64,000 bases of DNA. It comes from Campylobacter peloridis LMG 23910. GTDB lineage: Bacteria; Campylobacterota; Campylobacteria; Campylobacterales; Campylobacteraceae. The notes beneath the pieces were generated by a model. That model was not told the DNA's origin, did no database searches, and saw only the letters and a program-made list of their open reading frames with translations. A program made the position numbers and the translations under genes. Positions 9,699 through 19,680 of this stretch are shown here, in pieces. Position 1 is the first letter of the stretch. Each line of letters starts with the position of its first letter. The stretch is taken from positions 1,612,001 through 1,676,000 of the forward strand of contig NZ_CP007766.1 of the NCBI RefSeq assembly GCF_000816785.1. Direction: 5' to 3'.

Positions 9699-9767
9699 TT
9701 CTCTTCGATTTAAAAATATTGGCATAGCTTTTGCTTTTTCAAAACTAAGCAATATTTTTAAAGAGAA
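9699..9767. repeat. Inverted repeat enclosing the sigma54 promoter
   Basis: TTTAAAAATATTG at 9709-9721 is perfectly complementary to CAATATTTTTAAA at 9750-9762. The match is extended by TTCTCTT (9699-9705) against AAGAGAA (9761-9767) with a three-base CGA bulge. The 28-base loop holds nearly all of the sigma54 promoter. In a read-through transcript from the upstream gene it would fold into a long hairpin and hide the downstream ribosome-binding site. Confidence 0.6.
9719..9737 (+). promoter_or_regulatory. sigma54 (RpoN)-type promoter
   Basis: TTGGCATAGCTTTTGCTTT has GG at 9721-9722 and GC at 9733-9734 with ten bases between, a near-consensus sigma54 promoter. Transcription would begin near 9746, about 27 bases before the ATG at 9773. 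Confidence 0.82.
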
Positions 9768-9772
9768 GAGTT

Positions 9773-10918
9773 ATGTTTATAAATTCCAATGTCAATCCAT
9801 ATCAAAATTTTGCAAACTATCCTTTTGCAAAAACTGAAAATATGGAACAAAAAAAAGAAAATACCAATGTTAAATTAGAACTTGCAGAAACTAAAAATCA
9901 AAATATTGATTACAAAATAACCTACGCAAGTGAATTTGGTTTTAGAATAGATGAGCAAGGTTTTTTCGAAAAAGATCTTAATAAAAGCGCTAAAATTCCT
10001 TTAGATTATGCCATTAATATAAAAAGCGTAAGAGAAATTTCAAAACAACTTATAAAGCTTGATGAGAATTTAAATTACAACAAAATAGATTTACCAAGAC
10101 TTTTAAACACTTATCACAACACATTAAAAACTATAAATCCACAATTTCAAAACAATGATAATGATTTTTTAAGTAAAGCTCAAATTTCAGAGTTAAATCA
10201 AGGTTATAGCTATAATTATGAAGGAAAAATTCTAAAAATTTATACCAATACAAAAGAATTACAAGAAGCAAAAGAAAACAATAAAAACTTAAATACCCTA
10301 ATGCTTGATAATAAAATAGGTGATTTTGCATTTACTTGGAGCATTGAAAATACTGCGAGTAATCCTATCATTAAACCTTATATCAACAAGCAAGGAGAAG
10401 TTTCTAAAAGTGGATTATTGTTAAATTACATTTACAATGATATTAAAGCACAAAATCACAATAAAAATAATTTCTTCTTATCGCCTATAGAATTAGATTT
10501 TTCATCAAATTTAAATTTTCAAAAACTTATAAACGGCGAACTAGATCCTAAAAATTTTGTTGATGATAATAATAAAGAAAAAATGAGTTTTGATTTGTAT
10601 CTTTATATTAATGGAGTAGATAAAAACACTACTTCAGAAGATAAATTGTCTGTATTTTTTCAGCAATATATTAATTATCAGCATAGTATAAACATGCAAG
10701 AATTTGCAAATTCTAGTTCTATTTATAGTTTATATAGTGAAAAAACTATTAAAGACTTAGAAGAAATAAAAACGCAATTTAATCAAAAAGAAACAGCAAG
10801 CAAACTTGAAGAATTAAACGCACAAAAAGAAAAACTAGATATACAATTTTTAGAAAACCGCAAAAGACAAGCTAGTATTAATAAAATTTTACACTCTTAT
10901 TTAAATGCTATGGCTTAA
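9773..10918 (+). CDS. Unknown sigma54-controlled protein
   Basis: A 381-residue soluble protein of unknown function. No signal peptide or membrane segment is evident. It is rich in Asn, Lys, Glu and Gln. A central part (about 45-300) has regular folded segments such as ITYASEFGFRIDEQGFFEKDLN and FAFTWSIENTASNPIIKPYI. The last 60 residues form a probable coiled coil (EEIKTQFNQKETASKLEELN). I recall that a sigma54-dependent gene of unknown function lies near iscS in C. jejuni (Cj0243c), and this may be its counterpart; I cannot verify that. AAGAGAAGAG precedes the ATG. Its promoter makes it part of the flagellar-coexpressed set, though not necessarily a structural component. Confidence 0.75.
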   Translation: MFINSNVNPYQNFANYPFAKTENMEQKKENTNVKLELAETKNQNIDYKITYASEFGFRIDEQGFFEKDLNKSAKIPLDYAINIKSVREISKQLIKLDENLNYNKIDLPRLLNTYHNTLKTINPQFQNNDNDFLSKAQISELNQGYSYNYEGKILKIYTNTKELQEAKENNKNLNTLMLDNKIGDFAFTWSIENTASNPIIKPYINKQGEVSKSGLLLNYIYNDIKAQNHNKNNFFLSPIELDFSSNLNFQKLINGELDPKNFVDDNNKEKMSFDLYLYINGVDKNTTSEDKLSVFFQQYINYQHSINMQEFANSSSIYSLYSEKTIKDLEEIKTQFNQKETASKLEELNAQKEKLDIQFLENRKRQASINKILHSYLNAMA

Positions 10919-10955
10919 ACTTGTGCTAAAATAATAACAATTTTTTGCACAAGTT
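10918..10955. terminator. Hairpin after the sigma54 gene (possible terminator)
   Basis: AACTTGTGC (10918-10926) pairs with GCACAAGTT (10947-10955) around a 20-base AT-rich loop. No U-run follows on the plus strand, so it may act as a weak terminator or a 3' end stabiliser only. Confidence 0.4.
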
Positions 10956-10973
10956 AAAAACTTATTTTGATTT

Positions 10974-10991
10974 AATATTAAATTTAATATT
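10974..10991. promoter_or_regulatory. Perfect 18-bp palindrome upstream of iscS
   Basis: AATATTAAATTTAATATT is a perfect palindrome 55 to 73 bases before the iscS start. Its place in the promoter region suggests an operator for a dimeric regulator of Fe-S assembly. In sequence this AT-rich, chance is also possible. Confidence 0.35.
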
Positions 10992-11031
10992 TTAGTGTAT
11001 ATTTACAAAAAAAAGATAAAAAATATCCTAA

Positions 11032-12225
<1,194 letters not shown>

Positions 12226-12235
12226 AGGATAAATA

Positions 12236-13207
12236 ATGGCAAAAAATAACTTAATCGGTGGATCAATTTGGGATGAATACTCCCAAAAAGTTCAAGATAG
12301 GATGAATAACCCAAAACATATGGGAGAATTCACACAAGATGATGCAAAAAAAGCCAATGCAAAACTTATTGTTGCTGATTTTGGTGCTGAAAGTTGTGGT
12401 GATGCGGTTAGGCTTTATTGGCTAGTAGATGAAAAAACAGATAAAATTATCGATGCTAAATTTAAAAGTTTTGGTTGTGGAACAGCCATTGCAAGTAGTG
12501 ATACTATGGTAGAACTTTGCATAGGAAAAAGTGTTGATGAGGCAGTTAAAATTACAAATTTAGATGTGGAATTTGCTATGAGAGATGATCCACAAACTCC
12601 AGCTGTTCCACCTCAAAAAATGCATTGTTCTGTTATGGCTTATGATGTTATAAAACAAGCTGCAGCACAATATAAAGGGATTAATCCTGAAGATTTTGAA
12701 GATCAAATTATAGTTTGTGAGTGTGCTAGAGTTAGCCTTGGAACTATAAAAGAGGTTATAAGATTAAATGATTTAAAAAGCGTAGAAGAAATCACTCAAT
12801 ACACCAAAGCAGGCGCTTTTTGCAAATCATGCATAAAACCAGGCGGCCATGAAAAAAGAGAGTATTATTTGGTAGATATTTTGGCTGAAACTAGAGCTGA
12901 AATGGAGAGAGAAAAATTAAAAGAACAAAGTAAAGGTGATGTAGCTTTTGATGATATGACTATGGTTAAACAATTAAAAACTGTAGAAGCTGTTTTAGAT
13001 AGCGAAGTAAGACCTATGTTGCATGGAGATGGCGGAGATTTAGAAGTGATTGATATACAAAAAGCACAAGGTGCTGCTATTGATATATATATTCGTTATC
13101 TTGGAGCTTGCAGTGGATGTTCAAGTGGAAGCGGTGCAACTTTATATGCAATAGAAAGTATTTTACAAGAAGAACTTAGTCCAAATATACGCGTTATTCC
13201 AGTTTAA
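12236..13207 (+). CDS. nifU: NifU-type Fe-S cluster scaffold
   Basis: A three-part scaffold of 323 residues. The N-terminal IscU-like domain carries the cysteines in FGAESCGDAVRLY, FKSFGCGTAIASS and MHCSVMAYDVI. A central BFD-like [2Fe-2S] domain has VCECARVSLG and CKSCIKPGGHE. The C-terminal Nfu domain contains MLHGDGGDLEVIDI and GACSGCSSGSGATLY with its CxxC. It receives sulfur from the upstream desulfurase and hands clusters to apoproteins. A good terminator follows directly. Confidence 0.95.
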   Translation: MAKNNLIGGSIWDEYSQKVQDRMNNPKHMGEFTQDDAKKANAKLIVADFGAESCGDAVRLYWLVDEKTDKIIDAKFKSFGCGTAIASSDTMVELCIGKSVDEAVKITNLDVEFAMRDDPQTPAVPPQKMHCSVMAYDVIKQAAAQYKGINPEDFEDQIIVCECARVSLGTIKEVIRLNDLKSVEEITQYTKAGAFCKSCIKPGGHEKREYYLVDILAETRAEMEREKLKEQSKGDVAFDDMTMVKQLKTVEAVLDSEVRPMLHGDGGDLEVIDIQKAQGAAIDIYIRYLGACSGCSSGSGATLYAIESILQEELSPNIRVIPV

Positions 13208-13230
13208 GTAGTTTTGCTACTTAAACTTTT
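13201..13230 (+). terminator. Rho-independent terminator of iscS-nifU
   Basis: AGTTTAAGTAG and CTACTTAAACT form an 11-bp stem with a five-base loop, followed by TTT. The stem begins within the last nifU codons and stop. Confidence 0.75.
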
Positions 13231-13293
13231 ATATTAAAAATAAACCTTTTATGATAAAATAGTTATTTTATTAAAATTTAAAAAAGGTTTTTT

Positions 13294-14454
13294 ATGCAAA
13301 GAATACAAACTCTTATAAAAAGTGAAACATTTCCAGGTGTTTTATTAATATTTTTTACCTTACTTGCTTTAATTTTACAAAATAGCTCTTTAACAGATCA
13401 ATATACTAATTTTTTAAATATTCAATTTGGCTTTCAAGCAGGTGGTTTAGAAATTTTTAAACCCTTACTTTTGTGGATTAATGATGGCTTAATTGCTATA
13501 TTTTTCTTTGCTATAGGACTTGAATTAAAATATGAAGTTACAAGAGGACAACTCAATAGCATAAAAGCTATGTCTTTGCCTGTATTTGCAGCACTTGGTG
13601 GTATGGTGGTTCCTGCTTTGATTTTTGCATTTTTTAATTATCATGATTCTTTTGCATTACAAGGCTGGGCTATACCAACAGCCACTGATGTTGCTTTTGC
13701 GGTTGGAATTTTAATGCTTTTAGGTAAAAAAATTCCAACTTCTTTAAAATTGTTTTTACTCTCTTTAGCTATTTTTGATGATTTAGGTGCAATTATTGTT
13801 ATTGCCTTATTTTACACAAGCGAACTTTCAGTATTTGCTATGATTGCAGCTTTAGTATGTATGTTGGCACTTTATTTATTAAATCATTTTCATGTTACTA
13901 AAAAATCTTTTTATATTATTATAGCTATAATCTTTTGGATTAGCATGCTTAAAAGTGGCGTTCATGCGACTTTAGCAGGGGTAATTACTGCTTTATTTAT
14001 TCCGCTTGAAACAAAAGGCGGTAAATCATTTCTAAAAGAAATTGAACATGATTTAGCTCCTTGGGTGAGTTATTTTATACTCCCAATATTTGCTTTTGCA
14101 AATGCTGGGGTAGATTTAAAAGATATGGATCCTAGCTTTATTTTTTCATCTGTTAGTTTGGGTATTATACTTGGTTTATTTTTAGGTAAACAAATAGGGG
14201 TATTTTTATTTTCCTATATAAGCATAAAACTAGGTTTAGCAAAATTACCTCAAAATGTAAATTTTAAACAACTTTATGGCGTTTGTATATTAACAGGTAT
14301 TGGCTTTACTATGAGTTTTTTTATAGATGGTTTAGCTTATCAAAATAGTAATATTTTTGCATATTCTGATAAATTAGCTATTTTAATTGCTTCATTATTA
14401 AGTGCTGTAATTGGGTATATTTATTTAAAAATTATCTATGGATTTAAAAAATAA
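13294..14454 (+). CDS. nhaA1: Na+/H+ antiporter NhaA, copy 1
   Basis: A 386-residue inner-membrane antiporter with about 12 hydrophobic segments. It exchanges protons for sodium and supports salt and alkaline-pH tolerance. The transport aspartates are visible: [12 protein letters not shown] (matching Asp133 of the E. coli protein) and [13 protein letters not shown] (matching the Asp163/Asp164 pair). The conserved [17 protein letters not shown] is also present. It is followed with a one-base overlap (TAATG) by a second nhaA, a tandem duplication known in Campylobacter. A 70-base stretch near the end (14260-14329) is almost identical to the other copy. Confidence 0.95.
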   Translation: MQRIQTLIKSETFPGVLLIFFTLLALILQNSSLTDQYTNFLNIQFGFQAGGLEIFKPLLLWINDGLIAIFFFAIGLELKYEVTRGQLNSIKAMSLPVFAALGGMVVPALIFAFFNYHDSFALQGWAIPTATDVAFAVGILMLLGKKIPTSLKLFLLSLAIFDDLGAIIVIALFYTSELSVFAMIAALVCMLALYLLNHFHVTKKSFYIIIAIIFWISMLKSGVHATLAGVITALFIPLETKGGKSFLKEIEHDLAPWVSYFILPIFAFANAGVDLKDMDPSFIFSSVSLGIILGLFLGKQIGVFLFSYISIKLGLAKLPQNVNFKQLYGVCILTGIGFTMSFFIDGLAYQNSNIFAYSDKLAILIASLLSAVIGYIYLKIIYGFKK

Positions 14455-15605
14455 TGATAAATAAATTTAAAAATTTAATCTCTATTGAAATTTTAGGGGG
14501 ATTATTTTTACTTAGTGCAACAATACTAGCACTCATTTTAAAAAATAGCCCATATGGTGAAAGCTACATGGAATTTTTAAGTGTAGAAATGGGTTTTAAA
14601 GTAGGCACTTGGGAGCTTTTTAAACCTTCATTGTTATGGATTAATGATGGTCTTATTGCTATTTTTTTCTTTGCTATAGGACTTGAGCTAAAAAAAGAAT
14701 TTATTCAAGGAGAATTTAAAACTATTAGCAATATAATCCTACCCTTAATAGCTGCAATTGGTGGTATAGTAGTCCCTGCTTTGATTTTTTGTATTATCAA
14801 TTTTCATGATGCTTATGTTTTAAGAGGCTGGGCTATACCAACAGCCACTGACACAGCTTTTGCTTTAGTTATACTAGCTATGCTAAAACAGCGTATTCCT
14901 AGCTCTTTAAAAATATTTTTAGTATCTTTGGCTATTTTTGATGATGTAGGAGCTATTTTAATCATTGCTATTTTTTATACAGGAGAGCTTTCTAGTTTAG
15001 CTTTTTTTGTTGCATTTTGTTGTATTATGGGATTATTTTTACTCAATCGCTTAGGTAATGAAAGAAAATCATTTTATTATATACTTGGTGCTTTGCTTTG
15101 GCTTAGTGTATTAAAAAGCGGTGTGCATGCAACTTTAGCAGGTATTATCACAGCTTTGTTCATACCTGTTTATACCAAAAATAACCATGCCTTATTAGAA
15201 GAAATAGAACATGGGCTTAAATTTTGGATTGCTTTTGTTATTTTACCTATATTTGCTTTTGCAAATGCTGGAGTTGATCTTTCTAAAATAGAAACTCATA
15301 TGCTTTTTAGCGGAGTGAGTGTAGGTATATTTTTAGGATTATTTGTTGGTAAACAACTAGGAGTATTTGGTTTTGCTTATATGGCGATTAAATTTAAGCT
15401 AGCAAAATTACCTAAAGATGCGAATTTTAAACAACTTTATGGCGTTTGTATATTAACAGGGATTGGCTTTACTATGAGTTTTTTTATAGATGCTCTTGCT
15501 TACGAAGTTAGTGATATATTTAATTTTGTAGATAACTTTGCCATATTATTAGCTTCTTTAGCTTCTGGAGTATTTGGATATTTTTACTTAAGATTTATAA
15601 AATAA
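14454..15605 (+). CDS. nhaA2: Na+/H+ antiporter NhaA, copy 2
   Basis: A 383-residue paralogue of the gene just upstream with the same topology. It has [13 protein letters not shown] and [13 protein letters not shown] for the catalytic aspartates and [17 protein letters not shown]. The start overlaps the nhaA1 stop by one base, so both are made from one transcript. Divergence in the N-terminal and loop regions (for example [15 protein letters not shown] against [15 protein letters not shown]) contrasts with near identity at 15423-15492. The two copies may differ in pH response or ion preference; that is inference. Confidence 0.95.
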   Translation: MINKFKNLISIEILGGLFLLSATILALILKNSPYGESYMEFLSVEMGFKVGTWELFKPSLLWINDGLIAIFFFAIGLELKKEFIQGEFKTISNIILPLIAAIGGIVVPALIFCIINFHDAYVLRGWAIPTATDTAFALVILAMLKQRIPSSLKIFLVSLAIFDDVGAILIIAIFYTGELSSLAFFVAFCCIMGLFLLNRLGNERKSFYYILGALLWLSVLKSGVHATLAGIITALFIPVYTKNNHALLEEIEHGLKFWIAFVILPIFAFANAGVDLSKIETHMLFSGVSVGIFLGLFVGKQLGVFGFAYMAIKFKLAKLPKDANFKQLYGVCILTGIGFTMSFFIDALAYEVSDIFNFVDNFAILLASLASGVFGYFYLRFIK

Positions 15606-15651
15606 TTAAGCTTTATTTTAAGAAAATAAGATATAATTTTATCTTCATATT

Positions 15652-15726
15652 GGCCCATTCGTCTAGCGGTTAGGACATCGCCCTTTCACGGCGGTAACAC
15701 GAGTTCGAGTCTCGTATGGGTCACCA
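15652..15726 (+). tRNA. tRNA-Glu (anticodon TTC)
   Basis: A 75-base cloverleaf. Acceptor arms GGCCCAT and ATGGGTC pair with one G-U, and the discriminator A with encoded CCA is at 15723-15726. The anticodon stem CGCC/GGCG holds loop CTTTCAC with anticodon TTC. The T arm contains the GTTCGAG loop. A TATAAT box lies at 15632-15637, 15 bases upstream, so the tRNA has its own promoter. Confidence 0.97.
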
Positions 15727-15733
15727 CCTTTAA

Positions 15734-16357
15734 TTACTCTTTATTTTTATCCTCTTTAAAAGAAAATATAGGCAAAGATAATCCATAATGTATAGCTAAT
15801 AATCTTGCTATAGTTCCTACAAACAATGAAGCAAGAATTACCCATAATTCATTAACACCAAAAATATAAAGTATATAATACAAAGCACCTGTTAATATAG
15901 CAACACCTGCATAAATTTCTTTTTGAAACACAAGCGGAATTCTTGCACACAATATATCTCTTAATATTCCACCAAAAACTCCTGTAATCACAGCTGAACT
16001 CACAGCCACTATAAAACCATAGCCCATTTGTATGGCAATTTGTGCACCCAAAACACTAAAAACAACCAAACCAATAGCATCTAAAACTAAAAATAATTTT
16101 TCAAGCTTTATAACATATTTAGCTATTTTTGTGGTAATCATCGCAGCAACACAGATTAAAATAACATATTCAGGAGTTTTAATCCAAGTTAAAGGATGAT
16201 GATCAAGTAAAATATCTCTAATTGATCCTCCTCCAATAGCTGTAACAAGTGCTATAAATATTACCCCAAAAAGATCCATTTTGTGTCTTCCTGCAGCTAT
16301 AGCCCCTGTCATTGCATCAACGGTAATTCCTATAATATAAAGTATAGTTAAGAGCAT
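15734..16357 (-). CDS. TRIC/UPF0126 family membrane protein (putative cation channel)
   Basis: A 207-residue protein made almost entirely of six to seven hydrophobic helices. It has two glycine-rich repeats characteristic of the prokaryotic TRIC (YadS/UPF0126) family: [18 protein letters not shown] in the first half and [18 protein letters not shown] in the second. Bacterial relatives form trimeric K+ channels; a role in K+ or charge balance here is inference. The last eight residues are charged (FKEDKNKE). It lies tail-to-tail with tRNA-Glu, downstream of the Cj0069-like gene and separated from it by a strong terminator. Confidence 0.85.
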   Translation of the reverse strand: MLLTILYIIGITVDAMTGAIAAGRHKMDLFGVIFIALVTAIGGGSIRDILLDHHPLTWIKTPEYVILICVAAMITTKIAKYVIKLEKLFLVLDAIGLVVFSVLGAQIAIQMGYGFIVAVSSAVITGVFGGILRDILCARIPLVFQKEIYAGVAILTGALYYILYIFGVNELWVILASLFVGTIARLLAIHYGLSLPIFSFKEDKNKE

Positions 16358-16372
16358 GATAAGTTTTTAAAA

Positions 16373-16396
16373 AACCCTTGTTTTAAACAAGGGTTA
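16373..16396 (-). terminator. Rho-independent terminator after the Cj0069-like gene
   Basis: AACCCTTGTTT and AAACAAGGGTT form an 11-bp stem with a tiny loop. On the minus strand it is followed by TTTTTTAAAAA. It overlaps the stop of the gene ending at 16394. Confidence 0.8.
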
Positions 16397-17437
16397 GTTT
16401 TTACTTACAATATTAATGATATTTTGAGCTACTTTTTTAGCAATAGGTTCAACAAATTCAGCAGGAGAAGTAAATCCTACACAAGAGCAATTAATCTCAC
16501 CTAAAACATATTTATCTTTACCATTTTCATCAGTATCTAAAATAAAATCTGCAGTCCAAATCAACGGAATGTCATAATTTCCAAGTTTTGAGCGAATTTC
16601 TGGTAAAGTAGCTAAAAACCAATCAACCAATTCTTGCCAATCTTTTGGTTCATCATATCTATATTTTGCACCAGAAAAAAGTGTAGCAGAAAATGCATCA
16701 GCACCTTCAGCAGGTTTTTTATGTACTACATAAATTGGAGTATGATAAAGCATTAAAATTCTAATTTCACCTTCTTTAATACGCGGCAAAAAAGTCATAT
16801 CTACAAGCATACCATTATCGCCTACTATATATTGCTCACAAAAATCCATAAATTCACCAAGTTCTCTTTCTTCTGTATGATTATCTTTTGCTTCTGTGCA
16901 TTTGATTTTTGCATTTAAAGGCACGCTTGTAGCACCTGCTGGTAATTCATCTATCAATCTTACACGCCAAATTCCCTCACCCGTTGAGCCACGATTTTGT
17001 TTTAAAACCCTCTCACCCTTTGCTAAAGTCTTAACAAAATTTTCTTTAAAAGTTTTAATATCATAATATGCATAAGTATCTTCAGGAACTAAAGCTGTTT
17101 TGTTAAGCTTAGTAAGGGCATCTTTAGCACCATATCCTATCATTGCATCAGGATGTGGCATACCTATTACTCCATTTGCACAAAGTTTTCTTAGCATGTC
17201 AAAATATTCATTTTCTTCTTTTAAATTTCCTGGATTAATCCTTGAAACATAAGCATCGGCATTATTTTTTACATATTCATAGATTGCGTCTTTTTTTTCT
17301 ACTTCAAAAAAAATAACCTCAGCATTCCAACCTTGTTCTTTTAAGGCATTTACCATAGGCATAGTATCTTTTCTATGTCCATCTTCGCCCTTATCACTTC
17401 CGCCTCTAACTTCGAAAAAAACAATATTTTTTTTCAT
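16394..17437 (-). CDS. Cj0069-like ATP-grasp-type protein of unknown substrate
   Basis: A 347-residue cytoplasmic protein that I recognise as similar to C. jejuni Cj0069. Segments typical of an ATP-grasp ligase are visible: the phosphate-binding loop KQNRGSTGEGIWRVR, the central lid region, and the C-terminal metal-binding GEINCSCVGFTSPAE following WTADFIL. It opens IVFFEVRGGSDKGEDGHRKDT. ATP-grasp enzymes join a carboxylate to an amine or thiol; the substrate here is unknown. It is monocistronic: 60 bases separate it from aroC upstream and a terminator follows. Cj0069 has been studied as a surface-reactive antigen, but no export signal is visible here. Confidence 0.8.
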   Translation of the reverse strand: MKKNIVFFEVRGGSDKGEDGHRKDTMPMVNALKEQGWNAEVIFFEVEKKDAIYEYVKNNADAYVSRINPGNLKEENEYFDMLRKLCANGVIGMPHPDAMIGYGAKDALTKLNKTALVPEDTYAYYDIKTFKENFVKTLAKGERVLKQNRGSTGEGIWRVRLIDELPAGATSVPLNAKIKCTEAKDNHTEERELGEFMDFCEQYIVGDNGMLVDMTFLPRIKEGEIRILMLYHTPIYVVHKKPAEGADAFSATLFSGAKYRYDEPKDWQELVDWFLATLPEIRSKLGNYDIPLIWTADFILDTDENGKDKYVLGEINCSCVGFTSPAEFVEPIAKKVAQNIINIVSKN

Positions 17438-17497
17438 ACTATTTATCCTTTCTTTATAATTGATATAACAAAATAATAACCAAGTAAGTATTAAACT

Positions 17498-18583
17498 TTA
17501 TTTATAAATTTTCTTTAAATTCCCCAAATTCGCACTTGCATTTAAAAGCAAAACATCAGCCATTACAACAGCCACCATAGCACTTACAACAACACTCCCT
17601 CTAATACCCACACAAGGATCATGTCTTCCTTTTAATTCATAAATTAAATTTTGACCATGTATATTTTGAGTTTGCTGGGGTAAAAATATAGAAGGAGTAG
17701 GCTTAAAATAAGTCTTAAGTTCTATAAAATCTCCATTTGATATTCCGCCTAAAATTCCTCCGCTATGATTGCTTAAAAATTTTCCATCTTTTAAAGCATC
17801 ATTGTTTTTACTTCCATAAGTATAGCTACTTTTAACCCCACTACCAATTTCAACTGCTTTAACTGCATTTATACCCATAATAGCATGAGCAAGTTTTGAA
17901 TCAAGCTTATCATACAAAGGCTCTCCAAGTCCTTTTATAGGGTTTTTAACCCTTGTAAAAACTCTAGCACCAATGCTGTCTTTGTTTTTTTTAGCCTTTG
18001 TTATCTCATCTTTAAAATCTTGTTCTATATTTTTATCCAAAGAATAAATTTCACTATTTTTAGCATATTCAAAATCAAATTCATCATTACTAAGTTTGCT
18101 CTCAAGCATACCCACGCCAAAAACCCCACTCATAATTTCAATACCAAATTCTTTCAAAAGCATCATTGCAACAGCACCTGCTGCTACTCTTGCAATACTT
18201 TCTCTAGCACTTGCTCTACCCCCACCTCTATGATCTTTAATGCCATATTTATGAAAATAAGTAAAATCTGCATGTCCTAAGCGAAAAACATCTTTTACAT
18301 TATCATAGTCTTTAGAATGAGCATTTTCATTAAAAACCATTATGGCTATGGGAGTTCCTGTAGTATAGCCATTAAACACTCCGCTTAAAATTTGTGCCTT
18401 ATCCTCTTCTTTTCTAGGACTTGAAAATTTGTTTTGACCAGGCTTTCTTTTATCAAGCATATCTTGTAAAAACACTGCATCAAATTTAACTCCCGCAGGC
18501 ACCCCATCTATAACACAACCTACAGCAAGGCCGTGAGATTCTCCAAAACTTGTAAATTTAAATCTTGTTCCAAAAGTATTCAT
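17498..18583 (-). CDS. aroC: Chorismate synthase
   Basis: The last step of the shikimate pathway, EPSP to chorismate, with reduced FMN. Conserved FMN/EPSP signatures are seen: [18 protein letters not shown] at the N-terminus, [18 protein letters not shown], and [33 protein letters not shown] lies near the C-terminus. I place the start at 18583 ([10 protein letters not shown]), preceded by GGGGAAAAT and overlapping the rnc stop as ATGA. A longer in-frame extension to 18619 exists but lies inside rnc and does not resemble AroC. It is the last gene of the rnhA-rnc-aroC run. Confidence 0.96.
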   Translation of the reverse strand: MNTFGTRFKFTSFGESHGLAVGCVIDGVPAGVKFDAVFLQDMLDKRKPGQNKFSSPRKEEDKAQILSGVFNGYTTGTPIAIMVFNENAHSKDYDNVKDVFRLGHADFTYFHKYGIKDHRGGGRASARESIARVAAGAVAMMLLKEFGIEIMSGVFGVGMLESKLSNDEFDFEYAKNSEIYSLDKNIEQDFKDEITKAKKNKDSIGARVFTRVKNPIKGLGEPLYDKLDSKLAHAIMGINAVKAVEIGSGVKSSYTYGSKNNDALKDGKFLSNHSGGILGGISNGDFIELKTYFKPTPSIFLPQQTQNIHGQNLIYELKGRHDPCVGIRGSVVVSAMVAVVMADVLLLNASANLGNLKKIYK

Positions 18584-19248
18584 ATTTTCCCCAATTTTTC
18601 CAAAGCAATCTTTGCACATTGTTGCTGAGCTTCTTTTTTACTTCCTGCTATTGATCTTGCTACTTCTATACCTTGAATTTTTACTGCAATTTCAAATTGT
18701 TTTTTATGATCAGGGCCAAAAGCTTTTACTACTATATATTCTGGTGTTCCTGCCATATGTGCTTGAGTAATTTCTTGCAATTTGGTTTTATAATCTTTAA
18801 ACAAATTTTGTGTATCAATATGAGGATATACATCTTTAAGCAAATCAAGTGCGATATTTTTAGTTTTTTCAAAACCTATTTCCAAATACAAAGCACCCAT
18901 TAATGCCTCAAAAGCATCAGAAAGTATAGAAGGTTTATTGCGACCATCGTTATTTTCCTCAGCAATAGACATAAAAATACATTCTCCAAGATTAAGCTTT
19001 TGTGCTAAATTTGCAAAAGATTTTTCATTAACCAAAGCCGCTCTTAATTTAGAAAGATTTCCTTCGGAGTCTTTTTGGAATTTAAAAAACAAAAACTCAC
19101 CTACAATTAAATCCATCACCGCATCGCCTAAAAACTCTAATCTTTCATTGTTATAAGGCTTTTTATAACTTTTATGCGTCAAAGCTTCGATGAGCAATTG
19201 CTCGTTTTTAAAATGATATTTTAGTCTTTCTTGAAGTTTTTTAAGCAT
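18580..19248 (-). CDS. rnc: Ribonuclease III
   Basis: A double-strand-specific endoribonuclease that processes rRNA precursors and structured RNAs. The 222-residue protein has the signature [18 protein letters not shown] and the second acidic cluster [15 protein letters not shown] in the catalytic domain. It ends with a C-terminal dsRNA-binding domain of about 65 residues (KLQEITQAH to [13 protein letters not shown]). It abuts rnhA directly and overlaps aroC by four bases. Relevant here because the window holds a hairpin-controlled leader near 26361 that could be an RNase III substrate (inference). Confidence 0.96.
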   Translation of the reverse strand: MLKKLQERLKYHFKNEQLLIEALTHKSYKKPYNNERLEFLGDAVMDLIVGEFLFFKFQKDSEGNLSKLRAALVNEKSFANLAQKLNLGECIFMSIAEENNDGRNKPSILSDAFEALMGALYLEIGFEKTKNIALDLLKDVYPHIDTQNLFKDYKTKLQEITQAHMAGTPEYIVVKAFGPDHKKQFEIAVKIQGIEVARSIAGSKKEAQQQCAKIALEKLGKI

Positions 19249-19680
19249 TTATCGCCTTTCTTCTTGAAGTTTTAAAGCAGCATTGCGTGCTAACTCATCA
19301 CAACGCTCATTTAATTCATGGCCATTATGCGCTTTAACCCAAATGGCTTTTATTTCATGAATTTTGGCTATTTGAAGGTATTCCTTCCAAAGATCAGTAT
19401 TTTTTTTGCCTTTGAAATCTTTTTTTACCCACTCTTTAAGCCATTCATTAATACTTTGAACCATTAAATTAGAATCTGTGTATAAATTGATTTTACAAGG
19501 TTCTTTTAGTGCCTTTAAGGCATTTATAATAGCCATTAATTCCATGCGATTATTTGTTGTATTTTCACATGATCCACTTTGTTCTTTTTTATGATTTTTA
19601 TATACTAAAATATATGCCCATCCTCCAAAACCTGGATTATTCAAACAAGAGCCATCAGTATAAATTTCAATATTTTTCAA
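19249..19680 (-). CDS. rnhA: Ribonuclease HI
   Basis: Cuts the RNA strand of RNA-DNA hybrids. The 143-residue protein shows all four catalytic acidic residues in order: IYTDGSCLNNPG, NNRMELMAII, LYTDSNLMVQ and ERCDELARNAA. The conserved WVKAHNGHELN precedes the last. It overlaps the upstream TPR gene by four bases and abuts rnc downstream, forming an operon of nucleic-acid enzymes with aroC. Confidence 0.96.
   Translation of the reverse strand: MKNIEIYTDGSCLNNPGFGGWAYILVYKNHKKEQSGSCENTTNNRMELMAIINALKALKEPCKINLYTDSNLMVQSINEWLKEWVKKDFKGKKNTDLWKEYLQIAKIHEIKAIWVKAHNGHELNERCDELARNAALKLQEERR

Noticed and set aside
18584-18619. 12-codon N-terminal extension of aroC
   Set aside because: It lies inside rnc; the ATG at 18583 has a GGGGA site and gives the normal AroC N-terminus.
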